DNA from: Amblyornis subalaris
Lineage: Eukaryota; Chordata; Aves; Passeriformes; Ptilonorhynchidae
Direction: 5' to 3'
Assembly (NCBI GenBank): GCA_018881555.1
Contig: JACAXG010000110.1
Location: 124,001 to 188,000 of the forward strand
Length of the DNA: 64,000 nucleotides
How positions within the stretch are numbered: the first letter of the stretch is position 1; the number at the start of each line of letters is the position of its first letter. The translations under genes were made by a program, and so were the position numbers. This document shows positions 12,101-23,524 of this stretch, one piece after another. The notes under the pieces are model-generated. The model was not told the origin of the DNA. It made no database searches and saw only the letters and a program-made list of their open reading frames with translations.

Positions 12101-14105
12101 CTGGTGTAAGTTGATGTAGGCAACGTGTATTCATATACCCCATGCTGGTATAAGAAAATCTTTACACCTTTTCTTAATGTAAATTAAACAAATTCACTTG
12201 CATGAAGAGTTTGTTTAAAAAGCTAAATATGAGTTATACTGTAATCAATAATCCATCCATATTTATTATTGATAGATTTCTATTAAATACATTATGACCA
12301 CAGTGCTGGGCTCTATCATGCTCTGAACAATGAAGAGACACAGCAAAAAACCCTTTCAAGCTTCAATGTTTTTTAAAGTATTTGCTTTTGTATAACAGGT
12401 ATGGAATTCTAAACATCCTTCATGGGAGTTTTTTTTGATGGAGTCCTAAAGAAAGCTGGTCCTGTCTACTCTGTAGATGTGGCCAGTAATAATATTAAAA
12501 AAAAAGTTACACATTTAGATCTTGCTTTGTATAGGAGCATTTCAAAATTATTTCCCAAGAAACTTGCTACCCTATTTTGTAGAAAGAGAATGGAATAATT
12601 ATAGTTAGAATAGTCAAGTTTTTAAATCTCTAAAAAAGAAATCTTTCGTCAATCTGTGTTTCCCATTTATGGAGAAGTAAAAGCTTAGGGTATAAAATGC
12701 CATGGACATGGTACATGGATGGTAGCAGTTGAATCAGTATTTTTTTCACTTGCTCCAGAGACACCAGGTTGTTGGATGTTGTCTTTTGACTGTACTGGTC
12801 TGTAGTGGAAATAGTGCAGCTGAGGGAAACACCTGAGAAATACAGTTTGACTGAGGATGATGAAATCCCACTCCAGGTATGTTCAGAGGAAACTGATCTC
12901 ACTGCTTTCTGTTTTTAATCACTGTTTTTATTCTGTTTTTAAGCAAGGGATGAACTCTTGTCATAGTACTCTTATGCAAAAATAGGTCTGCTGCTGGGGC
13001 TTTCTTATGTTTCTGGAAAAATGTTCCCCTTCTTTTTCCTGTACAGCCTTTTGACACGGCTTGCTTTTCATCTGTGTGTTACACTATTGGAGAGCATTTT
13101 AAATTGTATTCTCATCAATGCACAAATTTCAGCTTTTGTGGCTAGTTTGTTCAAAGTTGGCAATGTATATACCAGTTGTTAAGCAAACATCAAGTGATTT
13201 TCAGTTGTGAATGCCTACTCACATTGTGTATCCTTTTTTGCAAACTAAGCATCTCTAAGTTAGAGAGCAAGTTTGGATCCTAAGGAACCAAAATGCCTGT
13301 GGTCAAATACCAAATAGTTCCGTTATTTCCAAGTTGATCCTATGGCAATTAAAATGATCAAGCTGAGCCTTTGCAGTAAGAATGTCTGATAACTGTACAG
13401 AATATACAATACTGTACAACAAGAAGTACACTACACTGCAACCTAAAAACAAATCTGAAATATGGCAGTGACTCTGAAATTTTAGTTACTAATGTGACAA
13501 GAATGATAATACATAAAGTAAATATCGAAGCTGTCCAACAGTGAGTTTATTTCTTCATTATTGACTATCATTTTTGCATAAAAGGGTCCCCCTTATCCAG
13601 TTCATCTATGACCATAAATGCTTTTGCTTCGTTATTATTGCACTACAAAAGCTGTTAGCAGGAAGAAGATGAGTCTGGAAATGGATCAGCTGTGTGAAGA
13701 ATTCTCATTGCTTTTAAAGACAATTTGTACAACTGATTAAGTGAAATTATTCTAAGAGTTTGTTTATTTGCTTGCTTTATTCGAATCATGCTCTATTCTT
13801 TTTTATTTCAAGGATGACCAACAAGGAAAAATGTAACTGATGTGACATAATTTTCAGCTCCTTTTTAATTTGTAGAGGAAAACCAAGTATTCTTGATAAT
13901 ACAGGTTTTGGGCTATTATCTCTTTGGTCTGATATTAAGAGTCTGCCTAGCTGGAAGATACACATCTTGATGAATCCTTGAAATTATGACTATAATGAAG
14001 CAAAACTTGAAAAATTTCTAGGCTAGGGTAAAGAACCTAGATGTTTCTGCCCAAATTAAACTATTCAGTTCTCCCTGCTAAAAATGTCAGGAAGTAAGAA
14101 AAATT
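9127..14105. other. Unique AT-rich DNA, no gene seen
   Basis: Nearly 5 kb without a recognisable repeat or exon. There is a small (CAA)n run near 10717-10731. The frames at 11297-11611 (plus) and 12630-12902 (minus) are short and without motifs. The stretch 13540-13800 has some features of conserved non-coding DNA, but I cannot test that here. Confidence 0.5.
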
Positions 14106-14152
14106 AAATAAAAAAAAAAAACCAAAAAAAAAAAAAACCAAAAAACAAAACC
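14106..14152. repeat. Interrupted poly(A) tract
   Basis: Runs of 12-14 A separated by CC, grading into an ACAAAACC end. There is no retrogene-like body upstream, and CR1-type LINEs do not normally add poly(A) tails to transcripts. I read it as a simple repeat and not the tail of a processed pseudogene. Confidence 0.8.
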
Positions 14153-15817
14153 TGAGGCATTTCATAATTTTACAAAACCTCCCTCCAAACCTAATTGAAA
14201 TATCATTCTGGGAAGTCTTCTAAGATTTAGAGACTTCTATCAAAATCAGTGGGGCCAGGTGCAGGTCAGTGCAAGACAAGAAATGTGGGTACAAATGAAA
14301 AATTCCTTGCAGATCACTTGAACATTATTTAGTTGTGAAAAAAAGGAGATCCATAACAAGTTCCTTCCAGTTCAGAAGGAAAAACAAGAAAATAAAAATT
14401 ATTTTATTAATATACAGTTATTATTTGTGGTACCGACTCCTCACAAAATGATGTGTGACTATTTTAAACCTTTTGGGGATTGCTTCTGACCCCAATTTCA
14501 CAAGTGCACCTCTCAAGAAAAGCCAATCTCCATTACCTCCATTCTTCCAAATCAGGGGTTTGATCCCAAGCGCAGAGGACATTTGAGTTGGATCATTGAC
14601 TTTAAGTGAGATTATTTGCATACATAAATGTAACATGTTGTATAATTATGCCAAATTGAGCACAAGCCAAAAGTACTCACAGAACAGAGCTTCAAAGGAC
14701 ATGCTTCATCAAAGGAAGAATTTATGAAGGGGAGTTTTTAGAATTTTTTGGTGTCAGGGTTCATGTCACTGAGAAAAATGAGAAGATGTCAGTGTCCTTC
14801 ATAAAAAGATAATGAAAAGATTATTCCACTGTATATAGAACATTGTTTGGCTGTATTATTAAAGACCTTGGCTTGCTTGAAAAATGATCTCTGATGTTTC
14901 ATTTTCTTATGATCTATGCAATGAATAGAAATCTCTTCATGGACTAGTACTCTTAATGAAGGTCCTAAATATATGGTGGCTGAATATATTAAAGAAGATT
15001 ATCCTAATAATGGGGCATAAAAAAAGGAACAAGAACTTTTTAAAACTTGAATTGGTACACGACCTCTTGGTGGGAAAAGCCATAATAAGTGATCTGCCAT
15101 AAATAAGTGATCTGCCACCACTGCAATATACTAAAGGAAAATAAAAGGAGTAAAGCTTCAGTATTTCTTCATCCTGGAAATTTGTGTGATTAAATCCTCA
15201 AAGACTGCAACCTCACTTTTTTGAGGTTTTTGAAAATTGAGTCAGTTTTCTTTCCCTTAAGAGAGTTCCTCTGTACCATATAAAGTCAAGAACTTGAAGC
15301 CCGAGGGCGTTTACACCTATGTCACTAAAGCCTGATTTTTCTTGGTAGTGGTTTAGTGGGGCCAGGACACAGAGGTTAACTATTTTCTAATGGAGATCTA
15401 CAGAACTACTAGAGTAGCATTATCCCCATCAAAAAAAGCAAACAACAAACAAACAAAAACCACCCCCCACCCAAAAAACCTCAAAACCCAACATAAACAA
15501 AAAATCACATGAATGGTATCATAAACATCCTAGATGGATACTTTTCCAGAACTTTGTTTTGGTGCTGAGTGACTCAGAGTTTAGTTCTCCATACATCTGA
15601 ATAGCCTGTCTGCCATGCAACACAACCCCATTTATAGAGAAAAAATTACTTTTTTGCAAATCTTTGTTGTATTTGAGGGGAAAGGAAATATTTCCTGTAG
15701 ACAAGGGGAAATATTCTTGAAGCTGGTTCTCCATGTTCATTAATTTGCCAATAAATATTTTTTCATCATCTTGTAGGATAATTTTTTTTTTCCTTTCTGG
15801 CTTTCATGCACTTGCAG
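14153..15817. other. Unique DNA with two minor simple repeats
   Basis: An imperfect 17-18-base unit ending in AAGTGATCTGC is duplicated at 15081-15115. An A/C-rich run with CAAACAAACAAA lies at about 15436-15500. No exon or transposon is recognised. Confidence 0.55.
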
Positions 15818-15961
15818 CCCAACAGTGCTGTGCCACTGATGGATTGCCAGGACTCCGATGGAATCATGTTTGGAGGAAGAAGAGGTTTAAACTCCCTTCC
15901 CCCTACTGTTTTCATCCCACGGGGAAAATTTTAAAATCTAGTTTTGTGGTGGCTAAATAAA
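15818..15961 (+). other. Candidate terminal exon (hypothetical): acceptor, short open frame, poly(A) signal
   Basis: A long T-rich tract (15782-15810) ends in TTGCAG at 15817, a good 3' splice acceptor. Read directly from the next base, the sequence is open for 38 codons (including LMDCQDSDGIMFGG) to a TAA at 15932-15934. An AATAAA follows at 15956-15961 with a GT-rich stretch just after it. Each signal alone is common by chance, the peptide matches nothing I know, and I cannot find an upstream exon. This is a hypothesis only; no gene is claimed. Confidence 0.15.
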
Positions 15962-18900
15962 CAACTTTGGTTTTTGAGGTCTGTAAAACCATTCTCTTGG
16001 AAAGTAGTTGTTAAAGAATAAAAATCATGATGCAGTATTAAAATTATTGCTCAGTTTTCTGTAATTTACTCCAAATTAGGTGTAATTATGTCCCTCCAGG
16101 GTTCACTTGTAAGGAAGATTAAGTCTTATCTGGCTGCTGGGCGGGGAACAGGTACATTCAGGCTAAGTGAGAAAATGTTAGGAAGCGGCTTTGGAATTTT
16201 CTTTCCAGTTTTGCCATTTTATTTATAATTGATCTAATCCACTTATTTTAATTTGAAATTGATTGCTAAATCAGACACTTTCTGCAGAATATAATATGGT
16301 AACAACCCAAGGAATCATATCTCTTTTGTGGAGCAGATGGAGCAATGCAGTCACTTTTCTGTCCAGCCTTTGTGAAAGGTAAGCTTAGAAGGCACATGCT
16401 TCATTTCCTGCAGTAGCTGCACACACAGACTGTAATGTTAAACCTGGGACACTGAGCAGTGTGGTAGGATGAGATGCTGCTCTGTGGAGTTAACCTATAG
16501 ACCTCAAAGAAGCCATCTAGCTTGGTGTGTGCATAACTCAGTCATTGATTTTTGGGGATTTTTTTTTTTTTTAAGCTTATTAATCATTAAAAAGCATTTA
16601 TCTTCCAGAGGAGTCCATTTTTCAAGGATGGAATTTCTTTAGCTCCATTTTTCATTTGGGTACCTGAGAAATTCGTGTAAGGAGAGAGGATAAACTCTGC
16701 TGAGCAAACAAGGGAGTTGTCTCTGTGGTGAAGAGCAGGCACTGCTAGCTAAAAGGCTGCTGAAATCAGTAGAGAGATGAAGTGGTCAGCACTCCAGAAA
16801 ATAATTTTGCTCTCTTTAATTTTTCTGAAGAAGTTAGGAAGCCTTATTTCAAATATCTGATGTGATAAAAATATATAGAATTGTTTAACAAACCTCTACT
16901 TTTCCATGGATCTCTATGTATTTGCTTTTAAAATAAATTACTACTGTACCTGTCGGTGAACATCTTCAGAAGAACAATTACATTCCAAAACTTTTTATGC
17001 AAGTTCAAATATAAATTTTTTAAAAAATAGGATAATTTCTTGGAAACTTCACTCCTACGTGCGAACTATGGTTTAGCCGTTCCTGCCATCATGATACTCA
17101 ATGAATTCTTCAAGAAATTGAAAACATTTCTCTGGTGGAGAAATACACAGAAAGACTCTGTAAGAGTCTCAGAATGCAAAAGTCTCAAAAGAACATGGAT
17201 ATGAATCAGTATACAGAACAAAGCTGGATTTAATGACAACAAAAAGCTCTGTTTGGGTGCAATCTAATGACATTTCATAGTAATGCTATTGCTTAGTACA
17301 GACATCGCCCTGTCTATTCAGAAGTACTTAGCTGTTCTTTTATTTTTCCTCCTTTTTTTTTTTTCTTCATTCTTCTGGGACCTCATTGCATCTCACCATT
17401 AGAGAGATTAGACTATTGGATTATGGTCTTTGTTTCAGCGAGTATGTATCATTCTATACGTGCACGGCATTTAGCGCACTAGGAGTTAAGCCCACATATT
17501 TTTGGGGAGAGCTGAAAACTTTTCAGGATTCAGCAGTACAAATATTTAATAAACTTGGCTTCATTTTAAAGAATTAAGAATCACTGTGCATAAACATGTG
17601 CAAATGTTTCATATACATCTCACATGCTTCAGTTTGCACTGTGGTTTGGACAGAGTCTGATTGAACAGAAACTGTTTATAAGGGCAGGGAGTCGTCTGTA
17701 CCTACTAAATGTATATATGCCTACAGACTATAACCTCTGAAATTGGGTAAGATCAAGCTCCCTGGGTAACAGTTTGTACAGAGTATTTCTTCTAAATTTT
17801 ATGTCAAATTTCACTTAAAATTCTTGCGGCTGAACTTTAAATTCATGGAAATGCTAATGGACAGTTATTAGGACAGTGTGGGTGTTGCCATACTTATATT
17901 GGTGCCAAGATTGCATTAAATCCCCATATACAGGCATGACAAGTCCTGAAATCGTTGATGTTAAATCTCTCAGCTGTCATCACCAAAGAGAACACTTGGA
18001 ATGATGGCTAATACCTTGAAAGGGCACAATGTGTGAGTAGTAATGAACCCACTTTAAAAAACACTGCTGATCTTGTGACAAGGCATGCTGGAGGTTCTGA
18101 TGTCCTCTAAACTGTTGTCTTGGTACATGATCACTATTCATTTTTATCTGGCATGGCATGAGCCGTGAGTACAGAGTATATGTTAATAAATACAGCACAG
18201 CACAGAAGAAGGAGACGCAATCTCTGCTTCACTGTCCAGTCCATATGGCTCATTTATTTTCAGGGCATTTAAATAACTCTGAAGGGTACATTACAAAGCC
18301 TGTTTTTGTTGAGAAAAAGCTGGGGATAAGGGGTAGCTGAACATACTCATGTTGGGGACTGGTACTTTTCAAGGCTTTTTTGAGTCAACCTATTTTGTGA
18401 TATCTGTTCTAGCTCAGTTATTTTTAAGGTGGAAAGAAGGTTAAAAGCTATCAGAAGACTGTAGGTTATCACTATGTTGGTCTCCTCATCTTCCAAGTGG
18501 AAGTTAATGACTCTCAACCATATCATAGAGCAAACTGTTGTGTTAACAGCCAGTAGTTTCATCACTGGCTCAGATTTCTTGAGATTTTGGTTTTAAATGG
18601 TATTATAATGTTTAAAATTATATATTGTTATTATTTATCATGTATATAAGAGTTATCTACTACAAAAATTCCTGCCGAATTGAGATACTGAGACTTGATC
18701 CTGCTAGCGCTCAGCTGATGTATGTCAGAGAAAACAACTTACATGTGTCTGTGTTCAGCATAAATATGGTTTAGGCTTATATGATGGGAATAAACGTTTG
18801 AAAGCACACCTTAGGGAGCTATTGGGAATTAAGATCACAGTTTCATCTGTGTTCTCCTTTTCATTGTGGAAATTATAAAACATTTTTAAAAAATCAATTA

Positions 18901-21900
18901 GTGATAGATGATTGAAACGGTGCCACCTTAGAGCACTTCCCAGTTTATTGTCTTGTTTTCTTCACAAATCTCTTCCTATACATATGTAACAAAATTATTA
19001 ATGATTTGAAGTGTTTAGGCTTTTTTTTAGTGTTGCCAGAAAAGTATCCTACTGAGAAAAAAGCTTTGATGCTTGTGCTGTATCCTTCTGAGAGTGCAGA
19101 CTTGAAGCAGGTAAGATGAGGTGGCTGGGAGAATGACTGGTAATGTAATCACAGTGAAGGGAAAGCTCTGGGCATGCTCGAATCTCATTGTTGCTGGAGG
19201 TATGCCTTTATTTCTTACCAAAGATCCCAGGGCAATGGAAAATGATGGAGAGAACCTGGGAGACAGTGTTGTGATGAGCAGGAGTCCTGGGCTCCTTCTG
19301 CTCCTCCTCTTTGTATTGCCTTCAGCTGAAATCCAGTCTATCTCTCACTGTGATCCATGGGCACCCCGGTACTGTTTGCCTTTCCAAGCTGACAGTTGTG
19401 GTCTCTTGGGAAAGAGGCTGTTAAATTAATAGAAAACACTCTACATGCTTGGCTTTCAACATTCAGGAAAAGAGATCTATATGCGGAATTTTCTTGATCA
19501 TAAGTGAATGTCTCATTATTTTTGTTTCACTCTAAACCGTGGCCACTATTTACTTTGTGCTGATTATCAGGAAATGAGTTGAAATACTAGTCCTAATGAG
19601 AGCAATAGTCATTATTTTAAGCGTATTTTTGTGTTTAATTTATAAACACCAGTGAAAATCAGATAATGAAGTGACCAGTCATTGTCAAGTAAAAATACTA
19701 TCTTGTAAAAATGTCTGATCAGTGAACTCAGAGCATTAGGGTCTCCTTTTGCCAATAAAATCAGAAGCCCAAAACACTATGACAGCATCACTGATGGTAA
19801 AAATGCACAACAACCCCACTGCCCCATCTTTCTCTCTGTCACTTTTTTGACAGTAAATTTGTAATTAAAGACCTTGATTACCTAGGCAGAGAAATAGCCA
19901 TAAACAATTCCTGGGTTGAGTTCCAATAATTTTTTATAGATTTCTGATTGTTTTACTAAGGGCTTTGGTTCTTGGTTTATAAGCATTGGGATTTGTCTTG
20001 TTATTGGGGAAAAATGGCAAAGGAACAAATTACAGATAGAGTTTTAATACCCACATATATAAAACCTGTCACAATCAAATGCAGGAATTGAAACAGGAGC
20101 TGTTGAGTGTGACAAATTGAAAGTTGTTTAACCTACTGTTAATGGTGACCTTGTGAGCAACACCTCATTGATCTTTACAGTACAGATTTTATTCAAATAA
20201 TGTGGGAAATACATTGCTATGAAATGATGAGATAGATATATATAGTATATTTAAAAAAAAATCATAACATTTATTCTGAATCTTTGTTGATCACAGAATG
20301 AAATAATTACGTAATTTTATAGGAATCACTTGGTGTGCTAACATTTTTTGGGGAAAGGAAAGATAGGAAAGAAAATGTGAAGGGTTTTCAGTTGAGAGCA
20401 TAGGCACATGCAGTAGTGGCTGGGGAGAAAGCTGCCTGTTGAGTTTCTTCATTTGTGACAACGCTCACATAGAGCTGTGTTTATCATTGCAGGCATTCCA
20501 TGGTTCAGGTGCAGATATTTTAACAGTCTACTGCATTACTGGGTTCAGTGATGGTTTTCCACATCAGTCCGTGGGTAAAGTCAAACAACAAAAAGAATGA
20601 CATTATTATTACGAAAAATCTTGGTAAATTGTTTTGTGGAACACCAGACCATCGTCCACAAAATATTTTTTTCCTGCACTGTGGATACTTTCCTCTATTT
20701 GTTTCTGTAGGACTGTTTTCAAGACTCAAGCCCTCCTTGGAACTTTGTTTTGATGAAAGTATGTGCAAATAATTCTCGGGTTTGTGCTGAAGTGTTTGCC
20801 TTGACAAAGCTCCTACTGACACCTTTGAGAGTTTTGTCCAACTTAAAATTTTAGGCTTTAGTTCAAGAAAATGAAGAAAAATCAGAATAACACTAGAAAT
20901 AATCAAGATGAAAAAGAAATTAAACATAAACAAAAAGAAAATCTGCATATTCCACATCATGGGTCTAGATCGGACCCAGCTTCCCACAAACAAGATAGAA
21001 CAAACGAATTCCAAGACCATCTGGTCTCATCATCCCTGTCCAAAGGTTGTGCAGGAGAGTTTTTGTAGGGCTTATGAACCTCAAAAAAGCTGAGCTCTCA
21101 GATATGTCAGCTCATCCTTTCATGTCACATTTTAGCACAATTATAGGAGTAGTAGTGCTCCAGTGTGTCAAATCTTCTGGAAATTTCTTTAAATATTGTA
21201 CATTATATATTTTTTCCCAGCTGGAAAATCATAAAACTGAAATATTCTTGAACTTCTGTTGTTCATGATTCTATACTTATTGCATATGTATATCATGCCA
21301 TATGTGAGGCTTTCAGGAAAGAATCATTGCTGACTGGGCCAGCAGCAGTTGCAGCAGAGCAGGTGGACAAGCAGCCTATGTGCTCCTCTGCAGGGACTGC
21401 ACAGTGTTTCAGGACTCCCACCTCAGTGGGTATGGCAGTGCATAGCAAGAAGAGAAATGGTGGGGAATGATGTTTTCAGGAGCATGTATTGTCTGTGTTG
21501 CATGGATCCTGGAACCATACTCTGTTTGGTGGTGAAGGCACATATGGAATGTGCAATCAAACCTTCTGACCTGAACAGCGGAACTATTCCGGTAGACTAC
21601 AGTTATGTGGAACATACCTCCATTAAAAAATTTTAAAGTAGTCTCAATCTTACAGAAAGTAGATAACTGTAGAGTATCCTCTATGTAAAACTAACAGGGG
21701 CGAAGAAATCTCAAATACGTTTGAATTGCATTTGCCCTTTTCTTTTCATTGGAGAACTATTAGAATGAAGGGATGAGGACAGCAGCTGGAGGGTTACAAC
21801 TGGTGGAAAACCTTCCTTGCAATCCTATATGAAGATGCATGGGGTTTTAAATTAACTTCAATGGTAATCCATACCTTAATCTCTTTATTGAGAATATTTT

Positions 21901-22823
21901 TTTGCTCATTTCTCATAAAATATAAATCTAGAAAAGATTGTACTCATGTGGTTTGATTTCCCATATTGACAGTATGTAGACCTTGCCAAAAGTTCCTATT
22001 TAAGCTGGAGTGATGTCTTCAGAAAACTGGTGATGAGAGATTTTGTTATTGGCAGATTTCACTGCAACACTTGGTAGGTTCTTTGCAATCACCATCGGTT
22101 GAAATGAAGTAAGCTACTTTTGCTTGTTTCAAATGTAAAGCAATTTATCCACGGCTTTATCATTATTGTCCTGCCAGAGGGCAGATGCTGCAGTGTTTCA
22201 CAGAGTAAAAATGGACTCTTTCATGTTCCTTGGATTTCATCTAATTGATGAAATATCAGTGGAAACGAGACCTAAAACCTTGTAATGTCATCAGAATGTG
22301 CCTGGGGAGCAACAAAGCCTCAAGCATGCTGGATCCGCAGCAGGCTGGAACATGGGGAAGTCAGGCAGCTGCATTCAATTCCAGATGTTACGACTGCATC
22401 ATCCTCATGTTCAGCCTCAGGTGTGGATGGTCACAGCAGCCCAAGGTGGAGATGTAAATGCACAGTCCCCATCTAAGAGGAGGAGGACAAAACCGCAGAA
22501 ATCATGAAAACAAAGAAAGCTCCAAATATCTGGAAACTGATGCTAGTGCTCCCAATGTGTGGAGAAGTCCAGGAGGTCTTCAGGGCTTTGCAGAATGCTG
22601 ATGTGTAGGGTACCTGCCATCAACAAATGCAGAGACAATACATTTGCCAGGTCTTCTACAACCAGCAGCTTCAGCTGCTCACCAAGCCTGACCTTTCCCA
22701 GGGCGTATAGTTATAGCTGAACCAAAGGAAAGGATATGAGAATCATCATCTGGGAAGAGAAAACAACCACAACTGTGATTTCTGCCAGAGATTTTGTTTG
22801 AGTATTGAAAATAATATCTAGAT
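15962..22823. other. Unique DNA, no gene supported
   Basis: This includes the longest open frame of the window (20520-21020, minus, 166 codons). Its hydrophobic N-terminal part is the reading of A-rich plus-strand DNA in the antisense direction, so it is not convincing as a gene. A CpG-keeping stretch lies at 17400-17480. The region 22245-22507 has three overlapping plus-strand frames and could be an old pseudogene, but I cannot name a parent. Confidence 0.5.
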
Positions 22824-23100
22824 TGCACTGGTTTCAGCTGGGACCAAAGACACCAGCTGTTTCCACCTGCAGCCAGCTGGAGGGTCTTAGCTGTCTGGAC
22901 AGTTGTCAGTCAGGTGAAGATATGTCAGTCTTCATCAGCCCTGAAACATGGTGATCCTTGCTTAATTGCCACATCAGCCCCGAAACAAGGTGAGGCCTTG
23001 CTTAATTGCCACATTAGCTTTGCTTTTTCCTGCATACTCTATCCTGTTTATGTTGTATTTTACTCTTTACTCCTTGAGATAACACCACTGAATTAAGTTC
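22824..23100 (+). mobile_element. Possible LTR fragment carrying a 39-40-bp tandem duplication
   Basis: TGCACTGGTTTCAGCTGGGA at 22824-22843 resembles the 5' start of avian endogenous retroviral LTRs. The resemblance fades within about 100 bases. Inside the stretch, a 39-40-base unit beginning CATCAGCCC and ending TTAATTGCCA occurs twice (22933-22971 and 22972-23011), and a third copy begins with CATTAGC. The tandem repeat is certain. The LTR assignment is weak and the far end is undefined. Confidence 0.35.
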
Positions 23101-23370
23101 TGCCTTTTTTTTTTTAAAGTTTTTTAGTGTCTCATATATTGCCTGGCATTAGCTTTATTATACTCTGTCACACCTCAATAATTGTTTTTTCTGTAAAGCT
23201 AAGCCAAGGATGCGTAGCTGTGGTCATGGTAGCTGAATCTCAGACTAGGGCATACAGTGGCTTGACAATAGAATTACTAGTGTCTTGGATTCTTTTTATA
23301 AGTACTTCAGATAAGACTTCCAAAAAACTAGGTAAATTTATAAAAAGGTGCCTTTCCTTGGTGGTTTATG

Positions 23371-23432
23371 TTGTTGTATGTTACTTGTATGTTACATGCA
23401 TGTTGTTATGTTCCTTGTATGTTACATGCATG
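23371..23432. repeat. Two copies of a ~30-bp unit (TTGTATGTTACATGCATG core)
   Basis: The segments 23371-23402 and 23403-23432 share the core TTGTATGTTACATGCATG with a period of 30 bases. A further small duplication (GCAAATATAGCAAC at 23487-23500 and 23511-23524) lies 55 bases on. Both are simple tandem duplications with no visible coding role. Confidence 0.85.
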
Positions 23433-23524
23433 GTGGTGCATATGGAGTAAGGCATTAAAAGCCCCCTGGATCTTAACATGAACAGTGCAAATATAGCAAC
23501 TATATAACAAGCAAATATAGCAAC

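Noticed and set aside
14106..14152. Poly(A) tail of a processed pseudogene
   Set aside because: No gene-like body precedes it, and retrocopies are rare in birds because CR1 does not use poly(A) tails.
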